Source: Polyodon spathula
Taxonomy: Eukaryota > Chordata > Actinopteri > Acipenseriformes > Polyodontidae
Direction of reading: 5' to 3'
DNA length: 64,000 nt
Assembly: GCF_017654505.1 (NCBI RefSeq)
Contig: NC_054534.1
Location: 26,259,689-26,323,688, forward strand
The translations under genes and the position numbers were made by a program. The notes beneath the pieces are model-generated. The model saw only the letters and a program-made list of their open reading frames with translations, did not search any database and was not told the DNA's origin. Position 1 is the first letter of the stretch. Every line of letters begins with the position of its first letter. Positions 1 to 12,073 of this stretch are shown one piece after another.

Positions 1-1938
1 CACTAGTGTTATACAGAGGTGCAGAGTTGTATAGTTCAGAATTAATATAAACTGTGTTTATAAAGCTTTGTCTAAAACACTAGATTGTTCTTCTAGTTTT
101 TGCTCAAATTGATCATCTTGTTTAGGTTTTCCTATTTTTTACACAAAGGTGGTGAAAAAACAGTGTGGCCAAAATGTCAAAAGCCCATCATCCAGATATG
201 GTAAGACTTTCTAGCACAGTGTTACTTCTTATTGGATATTTAATAGGCATTTGATATATCCTTTGGTCTTCAGGATTGCCAAATTCAAGAATTGAATACT
301 TAATAGATAATACTTATCAGATAATACTTATCAGAGGAAAATTCAGGTACTTGATTTTTGTGTGCGTGTGCTTTTTTTCACCCCTCTGTTACTGAATGCA
401 GTTTCAGTGTTCCCATATTTTAACTATTATTCTGTTGCTGGCTAGATGTCTTTAGGTTTCAGTTTCAGAAGTAGCATTCTCATGGTAGCACTCTCATAGG
501 TGTTAGCCAGGCTGCCAATGATGGTTTCCTGTGCACTGTAAACCCTAAGATTTAAGTTAAATAACAAATGATTCACAGTTCTATGTAGTCATTCTTTGCT
601 AGTTACTAATATATAATTTTCATTGTTAGGCATATGCGTGAAATTGGATGAATGTGCTTGTAAAACGACATACTTCTTTACTCATGTTCTTACAAGGAAC
701 TCCAAAGACAAACTAGCTAAAGCCTTTCTAACATGTTTCATTATAACCCCAATGCACTGTATTTCATGCATGCTGTATTACAATATTTCAAAGCACTTGC
801 CTACAAGTGGATTGGGAATCTCAGCTGCCCTTTTATAAGTTTATTCCGAGCAACTCCTGGTGTCAACTGCTGCTTACTTGTTTATGTCCTGGAGGAAATT
901 ACAATGTTATCCACCTATTCTTATAATCCAGAACAGATGGCATTTTAATCGTCTATTTTTTCCACCGCAGCTTTTGTTAGCTGTTGTCTGTGCTGCCAAT
1001 TGAAAAATAATCTGGTCTTTTTCAAATCTGGTCATCAGGGTACCTATTGCTTAGTTTGTTGTGCTTCAATAATGAAGTCCTTCAAACTTGGCTTAATCAT
1101 CTGTGCCTTTTCTCTCTTCAGCCTGAACGCACAGCAGCTTTGTGTGCTGTTTTCTATTGTACATGCCTAATTCAACACATGAATGTTTCACAGGGAAGGC
1201 AATCGACCCGTTTTATTTAAGCTTTAGCAAGAATATGATCATTGTTTGCCACTCCTGCTGCTATTTTCAAATTGTTCAGCCTTATGCTAGTTCTAATTAG
1301 ATATTCCCTTTTTTAAAAAAAAACATTCCTGTTAGTATCCCTTACTATGAGAAGACATGCTTGATTCAGCAACAAACCCACGATTTCTAACCCCCAAAGA
1401 GATGCAATTCTCTCTGTTGCCAAAGAAGGCTAGTCCCATGCCAGCACACTTAGACACTTGTTACACTGTCGAGTCACTGATTTACTCGATATAAATGTAT
1501 AATATGATACTCTTTTTCAGGAAGATTTGTGTGAAAAAGAAAAAAAGTGGTATATGCAACAGTTTGATTTGTGGTTTCTATCTGTGGGTGACGCAAAGAC
1601 CTAGGTTTAGGAAAATTGCTAGGAGATAATTGGATGTATTTATTGTCTTTTTTTTGTTAATCAAACAGAATTTTTCATTCATTATTTATTATTTATAATT
1701 GTTGATATATTCTTCCCTATAGTAGCTACATATTGCTTTTTTTCTGTTCTCCAGTACTAAACCTGGTTGTCATGCCTTAGTTTCCAATAGAATACAAAGC
1801 ATTGATTACTACCTGGTCCCTATTACCTTTTTTTTTTTTTGTTTGTTTGTATCTGTTGCACTCTCTGAATTATTAGAACAGTATTTTAACCTTCTGGACA
1901 TTTAATTAGTAAGACCTCAAACCAAGTCCTTTTCTCTG

Positions 1939-1972
<34 letters not shown>

Positions 1973-3010
1973 CTCGCTATGTTTCTATTTAGCAAACAGC
2001 TGAGGTGTTCTGAAGAAAAATTATTTGTGTGTATTTGGAACGCTAAGTCTTTTTTGTCATTTAAAATTAGTGTAATGACCAAAAGACTTCAGCAAGCCAG
2101 TAAAGCGTGTGTAGCATGCAAGCTCTGTATTAAAACTCCTGAATTGAACTAATTGCTCATTCATGCTGAGGCTTTGTTTTAATAAGAAGCTAAACTCTTC
2201 ACAGGGTTTACCAGGAGGGGGAGGTAATTTTAAAAAGTGCTATTGAACCACAAAAGACGGAAATATGTGATTTGTTTTCATGGTATATATTTTTACGGAA
2301 TGACACTGTATGGTATGAAATGGTGTTCACATATTTGACGGCATTTATTCAGATTGCATTTTCTTTTTAATCTTCACATTCTTGGGTAGTTGGTGTATTT
2401 GTTTTGTTTTGGTTTTGTGCATTACTTGCTCATTTATTTATTTGATGGTAAACACACTGCTCTTGGCTTTATAGACCAGCCTCTAATTATATATATATAA
2501 TTAGAGGCTGGTCTATATATATCCTACATGCCATAAATCACTCAAGAGTCTAAAGTTGGGATAAGACTAATGGCTGCATGTTTAATCTTATTTCCTTGTA
2601 GCACACTCACTTTCTTGCTAGTTCTTGTACAGGTTTTAGCCACACCCTCATCTATTGGTGAACCATAGTTGACATATTAAGTAATAATCCAATTTTAAGT
2701 TTAAATGGAGAAAGGGTTGCGAAGTATCCGCTGTTTCAGATTCAACAATACTAAAATGCGTTGGTTAGGCAGATTTTGAGGAATTCCAGATGTATTTGAC
2801 AACCTGTTTTGCCAGTTTTGTGCACAGAGGCAAGTATATGAAGTACTTTCTGTGTATTTGCAGGTATCTGTATGTATATATAAATGTAAATGCTTTTGTA
2901 CACATAGAGACGTGCACACACATGTCAAAGGGCTTTCGGTGTCTCGCAATTACTTTTATTACATAGTGGGGGAAAATGTGCAACTTAAGTTTTGTTTTTG
3001 CTTCTTTCAG
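1..3010 (+). other. Intron or non-coding DNA upstream of an unidentified last exon
   Basis: No exon could be supported here. The stretch is AT-rich, with T tracts near 1820-1840 and 1941-1968 and a 16-bp tandem duplication near 306-335. Short open frames at 623-948 and 2701-3061 have no recognisable domain. The most likely reading is intron of the plus-strand gene whose last exon starts at 3011. Confidence 0.5.
2470..2517. repeat. Perfect 48-bp palindrome
   Basis: Every base from 2470 to 2493 pairs with its partner from 2517 down to 2494. The arms carry GACCAGCCTCTAATTATAT and the centre is an AT alternation with no spacer. Such a sequence can extrude as a cruciform or fold as a hairpin in RNA. 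It is longer than expected by chance, and no flanking transposon ends are visible. Confidence 0.9.
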
Positions 3011-3061
3011 GAAATTGCTTTCAAGAACTTGTGTGAGTACTATTTCAAGACCGATATGTAG
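3011..3061 (+). CDS. Putative last coding exon of an unidentified gene
   Basis: A clear acceptor (TTGCTTCTTTCAG) is followed by 16 codons, reading EIAFKNLCEYYFKTDM, and a TAG stop at 3059-3061. The following 290 bp lack other features and end in polyadenylation signals, as expected of a last exon plus 3'UTR. The gene is not recognised: 16 residues are too few to assign a family, and no upstream exon was found in the window. The alternative is a chance acceptor-like site. Confidence 0.45.
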   Translation, partial: EIAFKNLCEYYFKTDM

Positions 3062-3353
3062 AAAGACTGATTGGCTGTTTCTTTTACTTTTAAAATGTGC
3101 TCAATATTTATTTTTCTTTTGTTTCAAAGAAGCTGTGCCTAGAGAGCATTTGTCCAGTGTCTGTAAATGAAGATGAACTGTTTAAATGCATTCTGGTAGA
3201 TATGAACTGCTGTAAATGCATTCTGGTAAATGGTTCGACTGTAAAATTCCACCTTGTTGACCAGACCTAAATGTAAACAAAATTATACAATTTAAACATT
3301 AAAGTTGACACACACACAAAATCATTTTGCTTTACGTTTTTGGGGGAAATAAA
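3062..3353 (+). other. Probable 3'UTR with polyadenylation signals
   Basis: Follows the stop at 3059-3061. It holds ATTAAA near 3297 and AATAAA at 3348-3353, either of which could direct cleavage. A short duplication (tgcattctggta) occurs near 3188 and 3218. The plus-strand gene probably ends here, tail to tail with the minus-strand array beyond the DIRS element. Confidence 0.45.
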
Positions 3354-3599
3354 GATAACGGCTAAAGCTATTGGATTCTGAGTGCCAGCAGTTATTGTCA
3401 CACATGACAAGTAGAATCTGTGCCATTAACTTTCATTGGGCCTCAAAATCCAGTTACCTTGCATTACCTTGCAGTTCGGATAAACAAATACAACAAAGAT
3501 CCACCGCGAAATCAGCCCTGTCTCTAATTATATCTACAGGGGCCTTCTGTTGCGAGGAAAGTGTTTTTAGGAAAAACATTCTTAGATTTAAAAAGTTTA

Positions 3600-3872
3600 A
3601 CGGTTCCCTGAGAGAGAGTGACAACCATTACCGAATGGGAGAGCCTCTCTGACCATCAATCACTGAGCATATATAAAAAAGCTGCCCTATCAGGGTCCTG
3701 CTGTGAGGGGGAAGTCCCTCACAGTACCACATCACCATTTTCTTTCTAAAACAGGTCAGCTGGGAACAAAACCTCAAAGGGTAATGGTTGTCATTCTCTT
3801 TCAGGGAACCAGGGTTATGGTAATAACGTTCTCTTTCAATTCGAATGACAACCATTACCGAATGGGAAAGCT
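3600..3872. repeat. DIRS terminal and internal complementary repeats
   Basis: The motif GACAACCATTACCGAATGGG occurs at about 3619 and again at about 3847. Its reverse complement is near 3779, beside CTTTCAGGGAACCAGGGTTA, whose complement GGTTCCCTGAGAGAG lies at 3603. These alternating direct and inverted copies match the terminal repeat plus internal complementary region that DIRS elements use to rebuild circular intermediates. Confidence 0.75.
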
Positions 3873-3999
3873 GTACCAAAGCTGTCGTGGCGCCAGATTA
3901 CCGACAGTACAACCCCACGGTGATAGCATCAGAGTCCACATGACGCCTAAGGGCATACCTCCTGTAAAACTCTAGAGCCTAGAGAGAGTCTTGTTCAGT

Positions 4000-4885
4000 T
4001 TGTCACATCAAGGGGGTAAAAGCGCACAAATGTCTGACTACCTGTCCATGTAGCAGCATTGCATAACTCATCTAAGGAAGCGCCATGAAGGAAAGCTCAT
4101 GAAGTTGCCTGGCCCCTGGTAGAATGGGCCATAATGTCACCTGGGGGAGTCCGTCTGTTCATATGCCAAGCGTATCACATCTGTCACCCAGTGCGCTAGA
4201 TGTTGCTTCGATAGGGCCTGTCTTCTAGAGTGGGACCCATAGCAGACAAACAGCTGGTTGGACTGTCCAAATAACTGGGCATAGCGTGTGTTGTCTATGG
4301 TCCTCCTCAGACTCATGCAGGGGAGGTCTGAAAGTTTCAAAAACCATTGATTGGTTAATATGGAATGGCAAAACGGATGGATTTGTTCTTAATGTTACTC
4401 GTGAGTCACTTCCAGCGAAAGCTATACATGTGTCATCGATGGACAGCACATGAAGCTCACTTACTCGTCTGGCACACACAATGGCTATTAAAAATACCAC
4501 TTTTAATGAAACGGCGCAGTTCTGCTGATGTCATGGGCTCAAATGGGGGACCCATAATGGCAGTACCAGTTCTAGATCCCAAATGGGGACCATACTTTTA
4601 ATGGGAGGACGAAGCCTCAGAGCCCCTTTTAAAAAATTGCACTGCCAGGAAATGTGCCCTAGGGGACACAGATATTGCTGCCAGGTATACCTTCAAAGTG
4701 GACGCTGATTTTCCTGCGTCAAACAAGTGTTGTAAGAAGGTTAATAGCGTCACAATCGGGCAAGTCACACGATCGTGACCCTCGGCAAGGCAGCAGTTTT
4801 GGAAAACTTTCCATTTATATGAGTACTGGGCTCTAGTGCTCGGCGCCCTAGCAGACTGTAGTGTCTCTACTACCTCATCTGGCAA
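4000..4885 (-). pseudogene. DIRS tyrosine recombinase remnant
   Basis: The N-terminal part (4885-4598) has the SAM-like core-binding pattern of tyrosine recombinases (STRAQYSYKWKVF, then TLLTFLQHLFDAG). The next frame (4500-4225) contains CARRVSELHVLSI, where the first catalytic arginine of the R-H-R-Y set is expected. The downstream region to about 4000 still resembles the catalytic C-terminus but is broken by frame changes and stops. The protein joins DNA strands of circular retrotransposon copies. It is non-functional here. Confidence 0.75.
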
Positions 4886-5099
4886 ACCTCATCTAAATAG
4901 ACCGCTCCATTCAATGGCCAGACCAAGAGTTGGAGCTGGGCTGGGTTCGGGTGCCATAATGGCCCCTCCGTTTGGCTCAGGAGGTCCTTGTGCAGCAGGA
5001 GCTGCCACGGCTGATCCGACAACATGTCGGAGAGGAGAGGGGCGTCTTGGCCATCTGGGTGCAAACAGTAAAACCTGTGCTCTCTCCACCCTGATCCTC

Positions 5100-6401
5100 T
5101 CTAGTGTCGGGTAATACCGATATCGGAGGGAACGCATACAATAGCCCCTGTGGCCAGGGGTGAGCTAGTGCGTCTACTCCCAGGGGGCCCCCACCTCTCC
5201 ATGGAGAACCATAGGGGGCAATGAGTGGACTCGGCTGTGGCAAAGAAGTTGACTTGTGCCAGTTGAAACTTCTCCCAAATCTGTTTCACCACTTGATGAT
5301 GCAGCCTCCATTCCAAGCTGTCTGGAGCTCTTCTGGACAAGAGGTCTGCTGCCTTGTTGTCCACACCGGGCAGAAGAACTGCCCTGATGGAACGCAAGTT
5401 TCTGTGCATCCAGGACAGTAGTCTGTGCACTACGTGTATTGTCCATCCGGACCAGCACATGTTTGTGCACTAACTGCTGGCGAAAATAAGATAATGCCAG
5501 GTTCACTGCTTGCAGCTCTTGAGCATTTATGTGCGCTTGCTGCCAATGTCTCTTCCACTGACCTCTCATTCCTCTCCCATTCCAGACCGCTCCCCAGCCA
5601 AGGCTGGAGATGTCTGTAGTGATCACTTCTTTTCTGTGAAAGGATCTGAGGGGAAACCCAAGGCGTAGATTGCCAGACAGGTCTTCCGGCATTGTCTGGA
5701 CACTCGCACCAGCCGGTACCGATCTCGGGCCGGGTGCACCTTGAGCGTATTTACCCAGGCTTGAATCGAGCGCATTCTCAGCAGCCCTAGTGGAAGGATT
5801 CTCGAGGTGGCTGCCATCAGCCCCAACAACCTTTTGATATACCTTGACCTGTAGGAGAGCATCCTCCCTGAATAGGGAGAGTGTGGCCTTCAACGACCGA
5901 ATTCTGTCTTCCGACAGTGAGGCAAGCATGCTCACAGAGTTCAGTTTGATCCCCAGGAACACTGTAGACAGTAGGAAGTTGCTCTTCTGTTGATGTATTG
6001 AGAGCCTTAACTTCATCGCATGATCTATGACCTGTTTTGGGTGCGCCTCTGCGCGTGTTTTTGAATGCATGCAAACTAGTCAATCGTCCAGATGGTTCAG
6101 GATCCAAATGCCCCGCACCCTGAGTGGAGCCAGCGCTGCATCCATGCACTTTGAAAAAGTGCGTAGCACCAGCGAGAGGCCAAAAGGCAGCACGCAGAAT
6201 TCGTACGTACCTGGTGTAAAAGCTGCTGAGGGCATCACTTGGGCTTACCAAGTGTACAACGTTCTTCCTTTGGAGATTGGCGATCTCCTGTTGATGGAGT
6301 ATCACCCTCGCTGGTTCGACGGTGGTGGGGAGCACACCCTTGAATGGTGGAGGACCTATGTGGAATTGTAGAGGGTATCCGTGCCTCATTGTCGATAGCA
6401 C
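5100..6401 (-). pseudogene. DIRS reverse transcriptase and RNase H remnant
   Basis: The N-terminal RT fingers appear in frame at 6401-6230 (FHIGPPPFKGVL). The reading then jumps to the palm region with a LDD catalytic motif near 6085, where the tryptophan that normally follows is a TGA stop. The thumb (TVFLGIKLNSVSM) and RNase H (TDISSLGWGAVWNG, then INAQELQAVNLAL) follow in frame at 6070-5400. The stretch that should hold RT motif A and its catalytic aspartate is missing, so this is an internal deletion as well as a frameshifted copy. Confidence 0.8.
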
Positions 6402-6445
6402 CCAGGAGTCCTGGGAGCAGCCTTGCCATGGGTCATTGCTGTTGG

Positions 6446-7640
6446 TCAGTCCAGTTGTGGGGGGTTTGGTGGCAGTCGGGGCCCCTCGGGAGCGGTCTCC
6501 CTTGGGAGGAGGTGGGTCTTTCTTAGGCCCCGGTCTTGGTCTTCAGCCGTAGAACCAGTTACCCCTGGCCTGCGGTGGTCCCCTGCCGCTGGCTCTGCCT
6601 CTGACTGGGGTGGAGGGCAATGTTCAGACCCTTTTGCCCCAGATGGCTGCACATGCCACCTTGGGCGCTGACTGTAAGCCGGAAGGCGCGAAAACTTGGA
6701 GGCAACCTCTGTGGCCTTGTGGGACCTCTCAAGGCTCACATCAATGGTTGCTCCAAAAGTCTGCCCCAGTGTAATGGGGGCATCCAGTAGCACCACCTTC
6801 TCAGTCTCCACGACCTTGGCCTGATGCCTTACCTGAATTCCCTATTAGGTTGGTCATCGCCTTAGCTACTGTCTGGAGCTGTCCCATGTCTGCTGCTGTA
6901 GCTCTTTCCTGCAGCCTATCTGCCAATTGGTTTTGGTAGAGCACCAGTATGGCCATGGCCATGGTTAGAGGGTCTAGGCAGAGGGTATGGAGAATGAGAC
7001 TGTGGGGCTGGGGCTTCCCGGTGGTAGGGGGCAGCCTGCCCTGTGACTTTAATAGGGTCTCCAGCATGGTCTGCTGAGCCCTTACAGTCTCTACCAGTTC
7101 CATGAAGTGCCGCTTGGGCGCCTTCGAGGCCACTGTGACGAGAATCATCTGCGCCTGTGTGGAGAAGGGGATCGGTGCCTGAGCGGCGACCACCTGTCTC
7201 TTGGGGTAGGGGAGCGGTGCCTGCATGGCGACCGCCTGTCCCCTGGTGAGCATCCCCTTGAGTGGTACCGCCTCCCTGGAGAGGTGTCTGTGCCTCTGTA
7301 CCGGTGGTGGGGAAGGGAAGGGTGACCCAGATGACCATGAGAGCTCCCTGGTCACTGTAGCAGGGGGAGTCCTGGGTGACCTCTGTGAAGGCTGTTGGAC
7401 TATTGATCTCATTCTCCCCTGGCTGGATGAGAGAGACTCTGCTGGGGATAGGGCTGCTCTCCGTCACTTAGTTCTCTTCGAGAACTTCCTACAGGCAGAG
7501 CAGTCCAGCTCACCTGCCAGTGTTTTGGCCATGTGTTCTGGCACTAGGCATCTGGCGCAGGACCAGTGCTCGTCCTGCCTTGGTAGCTTCGCCGCGCACT
7601 GTTTGCACCCAGTGGAGGACCCAATTGATTGGGCTGACAT
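6446..7640 (-). pseudogene. DIRS gag-like protein remnant
   Basis: ATG at 7638-7640 opens a frame with two CxxC pairs (GCKQCAAKL and SCARCLVPEHMAKTL), as in the zinc-binding N-terminus of fish DIRS gag proteins. The frame stops near 7467 and resumes shifted in overlapping frames to about 6446. The C-terminal part (NQLADRLQERATAADMGQL) has the helical look of the gag C-terminus. Multiple frameshifts make it a pseudogene. Confidence 0.65.
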
Positions 7641-7690
7641 GACTTTGCAGGTGAACTGCTGCGCTCAATGCCGATAGTAGCATGGTGTCG

Positions 7691-8441
7691 GGCTGTAGAC
7701 GCTTTAGTAAAGTTTATTCAGTGATTTACATTTTCTTTGTACATGCCAACAAATTGTAATACTTGCTTGATAAGAATTACAAGCATTTTGTAGTCACTTT
7801 CCTATGTAAACAATGCCCACATTATGGTAAACCTGAATTGGATTGTTCAATGTGTTTTTTTTTTTTGTTTTTTTTTTAAAGCTACTAATGAACTAAATGT
7901 GCTAATCGCTCCCAGATCGCAATGCTGTAATTCATCTGCATTCTACTTTAGAAAGGGTCACAAAGAAAAGTAGAAACTTCACTGCACATCTGAAAACATT
8001 GGAGTCCTATGTAAAAGCTGGTTCCTGAGGAGATGAGCTGTTCCTCGGGGACAAAGTAGATGTGGAGGTGCTGCTGTCTGAAAAACTTGTATCTGCTTAT
8101 TTCAAGATATTAAAACCAAACATCATATCAACTCCCCTCTCCCCTTGCCTTGTGGGCAACGTCCACTGCATGGCTGAGTAGGAGTGGGAGCAGTATGACT
8201 ATCTCCTGGATATTTCTTACACACATGTCCTGCTGAAGTTTTGCCACAATTCATGTCATACCACGTTCCTATAGAAATCAATTCAAAGACATAGTTCAAA
8301 ATTCAAAGCAATTTCCAAGGTGCCAGAACATATACTGGGTTTGGGCTTTGTGTACTGTAATTGGCAGGCATCACAAACATCAATGTAAAATGACTAATTC
8401 TAAGAGGTGGCATTCTTAAAAAAACAAAACAAAAAACAGAC
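7691..8441. other. No gene seen
   Basis: AT-rich sequence with T runs at 7853-7878, between the DIRS element and the last recognisable lectin exon. I could not find the C-terminal transmembrane or cytoplasmic exons that a mannose-receptor-like gene would need here. Nothing else is supported. Confidence 0.5.
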
Positions 8442-8560
8442 CTGCGTGCCAGCTCATTTGAACACACTGCTCTTCTCCATTAGCGTTGTTGGGCTCTCCT
8501 GGTGCCTATTTGACAAGTGACTGGTGAAAAGTCTACCCAGCTCCAATGCATTGTGGATAG
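8442..8560 (-). pseudogene. C-type lectin domain exon (second half), broken
   Basis: Read on the minus strand, the exon ends in APGEPNNANGEEQCVQMSWHAG followed by a GT donor at 8441. The EPN triplet is the calcium and mannose-type ligand motif of CTLDs. A TAG stop replaces the conserved tryptophan just before APGEPN, and the upstream part (WVDFSPVT) lies in another frame. The exon therefore carries a nonsense change and a frameshift. It would complete the domain begun at 10266-10099. The start is uncertain. Confidence 0.7.
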
Positions 8561-10098
8561 ACATTAAGGTACATCCATAACCATTAAACACTTAATAGTG
8601 CTGAATTCAGGAATAATAATAATATATTATATAATAATAACAAATGCAATGGTAAACATTTCCACTAGCAGTCTTTTTCATTGACATGATCTTTTAATAT
8701 TTCTCAAGACATACAAGTAGCATGTTTTAGTTTTAAGATATGCACTGACTAGAAAGAGGGTAGGATAGATTCCTTTTTCAATATTTGAGTGTATGGGTTT
8801 GAAATGGAGATGAAGGCACAAGCTGAAATTTGACTATAGTTGCTTTTAAGTTTTACTTTCATCACTTTTGAACTGTTGTGAATGCTATAGTTAACCTACT
8901 GGTATTCTCCTCCAACAACACCCATTATCTCTAATCCAATTTAGGCATATTCAGTCGCTCCTGTTCCAACCTGGAAATACAAACCACAATTAGACTCCTA
9001 GAGTGAACCCAGTTGTTGCCTCACTTGTAACTGTTTCACCCCCTTGGGTCATTTTGCCTCAGCAGTGACTTTGGGGTGAAAACATATTACTGGCTGAAAA
9101 GCGTGTCAGTCAATAGTAGCTAGAAGAAGGAGTTGAGGAGTTGGGGAGAATTTAACTGTCCAAGTAAAATATCCAAAGAGTTGAAAGGTTACCTGAAAGC
9201 ATGTGTTTGCAAACTGACCTATAGCAAACAGAGGTGCATAACAGGAGATTCATTATTTAGTTAGCTGCAACAACTCCAGCAGCTTTCTACACCTAGCAGT
9301 AACATTACAACTACAGTTCAGAGGTTAGTTTTACTCTAATATTTTCAAAGGTGACTCCTGCTAAAATCAAAGGGGTGAAAGACACAAATATCTCCAAAGA
9401 GAAATGGCTCCTGATATTCAGTAAGGCAATGGGGAACCAGCAAGATGTACTGACATGTGATTAACTGTTAAGTGATATGTGAAACAAGATCCAGCAGCAC
9501 AACAATTCCATTACTTGATCAATGTTTAAGTCTGTTCACAGTGAAGGTTATTTGAAAAAGCAGTCCATCTCCAGAGATATTAAATGTTAACTGCACTTCA
9601 CAAAATATCATTTTAGGTCACTAAATGCGATATAAAAAGGTTAATTGTAAAGTAATTGTTCCGTGAAATGAAAATGCATTGCAGTCGGCAATTAAAAGGA
9701 TCTCAGACTGATTGCAAGTAAAGACTTTGTAAAAGCACAATACACCTTGGGAATATTTGCTGCCGACAGCTGTTTAATACCATTCCAGTGTTCCAAAACA
9801 AGCCTCTAAAGTGGGCATACAATAAGTGAATGAGATGAGACAAAAACACCAGAGCAGAGAGTACTGCTGGGCTAACTATTTCTTTTACATATAGAGGATA
9901 CACCTTGAATGGTCATAGAGAACTGTAGGTATTCCATTATAAACATATATAAATTGACATGAACATATAGAATTATTTCAGTAGCTATAACCCCTCTATA
10001 CTGTAGGTTTACACACAGTTTCCTGTTAAACTGTAGAGTGCACGAGCCCAGGGAAATTCAAACTGGGAGACGTCAAGCACTAGATAGTGTATACACAC
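8561..10098. other. Intron-like gap in the lectin array
   Basis: No exon, RNA gene or transposon recognised. AT-rich, with an AATAAT cluster near 8612-8640. Confidence 0.4.
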
Positions 10099-10266
10099 CA
10101 TGCTGGTGAGGAAGCTCTGCTCCTCTTCATCAGCAATGGAAACCAGCTGTGCATTCTCTTCATAGCACCGGAGAGCCGCGGTGTACGGGTCAGTGATCTC
10201 CGTGTCATTGTAATAGTAAGAGATGCCATTATTTAACTCCAGCCTAGGTTTTTCCACACTCAGTGG
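10099..10266 (-). pseudogene. C-type lectin domain exon (first half), frameshifted
   Basis: Acceptor TTGTTTCAG at 10267 and donor GTGTGT at 10098 flank a frame with LELNNGISYYYND, RCYEENAQLVSIADEEE and FLTSM, the first half of a mannose-receptor-type CTLD. Reading from the previous exon phase gives TECGKT and then a stop. One extra A in ACCTAGG near 10243 accounts for the shift, so the exon is out of frame with its neighbour at 11296-11064. The lesion is seen directly; pseudogene status is inferred from the many lesions along the array. Confidence 0.8.
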
Positions 10267-11063
10267 CTGAAACAAGAAACCAGTTTGTATGTAACGACTT
10301 CCTCAATTAAGAATGAAGGGCTGTACAGCTATGGCCAAAAGATTTGCATTACCTAGAATTTTAGGATTGAGACATAATTTTTTTTAAAAATGTAGTAATA
10401 CAATCATGTACTTGTGTCAATGACTTGAGAGGCAAGAGAACAACTTAAAATACTATGTTTGTTAAACCACCTCTAATGTTCTTACCGGATTGTTCTCATG
10501 AGAAAGACTCACTTGGAAGTAGACTACACTTTAATAACAAAGCTTTATTTCATGGCTTGTTTAAAGAGGTTTTTTCGATTTTGATGAATTACAAAAAGTT
10601 AGATTTTCATAAAACTGTTCTAGACTGCATTAGTAACATTCTAGAAGTGTCCTGCATATTACACTTTACTCAATCCATAGTTTATTTAAATAATTCATCA
10701 ATTATTTATGTATAGAACCAGTATACCCACAATCCTTGCAATAGAATAACCACAAATGAAAAAATGCAAAATGTAAACACTAGTAGCACACACATTTGTG
10801 CAGAAAGGCTGAAGGAAATATAGTACAAGCAATAATCATTGTCATCCAGAACAATTTAAACACCTTGCAAACTCTCTTCAAATTCATCCTTTTGACAGGG
10901 TTAGATGGCAGGAGTTTGTCCCACTCTTGTATATACAAAACAAATCCTATGGGTTGCTTTTGTATTGCTCACTTACTCCCAAACTCTATATGCTGTGTAA
11001 GTTTTCTTTAAATTCCTGTCCAAAGTCCAGACAACAGTTTTCTTAATAGCCTGCATCACACAC

Positions 11064-11296
11064 CTGGTATGTCAGGGGCAGGAACTGGTGGGATAATGGG
11101 CTTCTGTCCTTTGCGGATTGCACAGATCCAGTCTTTCACAGCATCGCAGTTAAAGTCGTTCCAATAGGAGTAGTTTGCCCTGATCCCCATCTCCACACAA
11201 TTCTCTCTCCCCTGGTGGTTGTTGGGTTCTCCAGTCCCCCACTTAGTAAAGCCAACAGGAGAACCATCGCTCCATTGAAAGGAAGATGACTCCACC
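11064..11296 (-). CDS. C-type lectin domain exon (second half), intact
   Basis: An open exon with acceptor CTTCCAG and donor GTGTGTGA. It reads FQWSDGSPVGFTKWGTGEPNN, then CVEMGIRANYSYWNDFNCD and DWICAI: the full calcium-site pattern (EPN, WND) and the closing cysteines of a mannose-type CTLD. It then runs into a proline-rich linker (IIPPVPAPDIPG) typical of the spacers between CTLDs in MRC1-like receptors. The frame is intact, but the phase does not match the exon at 12248-12074 by one base. Confidence 0.85.
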
Positions 11297-12073
11297 CTGG
11301 AAGACAGAGAATGTCACATAGACAATGTCGATGTACGTGGCATAAAGGGTGGTAAAAAAATAAGCGAATATGTATTGTATCTTCTGTTTCCAGAGATAAA
11401 AAACTGGAACCTGAGTGAATTATCAGTCTTGAACATGTTAACTATTCTGATAATTATTTGTAATTGAGTAAAGTCTGTTTCATATATAAGTGGTTGCTGT
11501 AGTTCAAGCTGTTCTAGTTACAGCTGACCTTGAGAGTGAAAGACGCTATATAACTACAGCAAGCCTAATATATAACATTTTTATAAATCATATACATTGA
11601 TTGGTTTTGCACAAGGGAACTTGGATCAATTTGCTGTAATAACTAGGTGTTTATAGAAACCATGCCAGTGTTGCTCTAGATGTCTCCAGTGCAACTACAC
11701 AACAGCAATATTATCCTCCTCCCATGCAGATGCCTATTCCTGTAACCAATTCTCTCAGAGATGTGTCATGCATCAGAGTGTACTTCAAAGTGGAGGTTCG
11801 AAATCATCATGGCAGAAGTGTTGTCTTGGAAGTTTAGTTGGATGTGGCATGTAACGCTTACATCCAGACAAGCTTAGCAGAAAATGATATCATTTTTATT
11901 ATTGCATTCAATTGTAAGATAAGGAGACCAAAGCATTCTTGTGTGTGACATTGATTCAGAAAGCAAAATATATCCGAATTTGTGAATGTCCTGACCATAG
12001 AGGAGCTGTTGACATGAATACAATGGAGTTTTCTAGTATCCAGATGGGTAAGAGAGACTGACTGCTGTGTTAC
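11297..12073. other. Intron within the lectin array
   Basis: No gene or clear repeat recognised between the two CTLD exons. Confidence 0.5.

Larger units (their letters stand above)
3595..7690 (-). mobile_element. DIRS-like tyrosine-recombinase retrotransposon, degenerate
   Basis: On the minus strand the order is gag-like protein, reverse transcriptase plus RNase H, tyrosine recombinase, then a cluster of inverted terminal repeats. This is the diagnostic order of DIRS elements, which integrate through a tyrosine recombinase rather than a DDE integrase. All ORFs carry frameshifts or stops, and part of the RT core is deleted, so the copy cannot move on its own. The upstream terminal repeat expected beyond 7690 was not found, so that end looks truncated. 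GC content is clearly higher than in the flanks. A related copy lies at 63003-64000. Confidence 0.85.

Noticed and set aside
1519..1610. Plus-strand exon EDLCEKEKKWYMQQ after TTTTTCAG
   Set aside because: No donor follows in a sensible place and the lysine/glutamate run comes from A-rich sequence.
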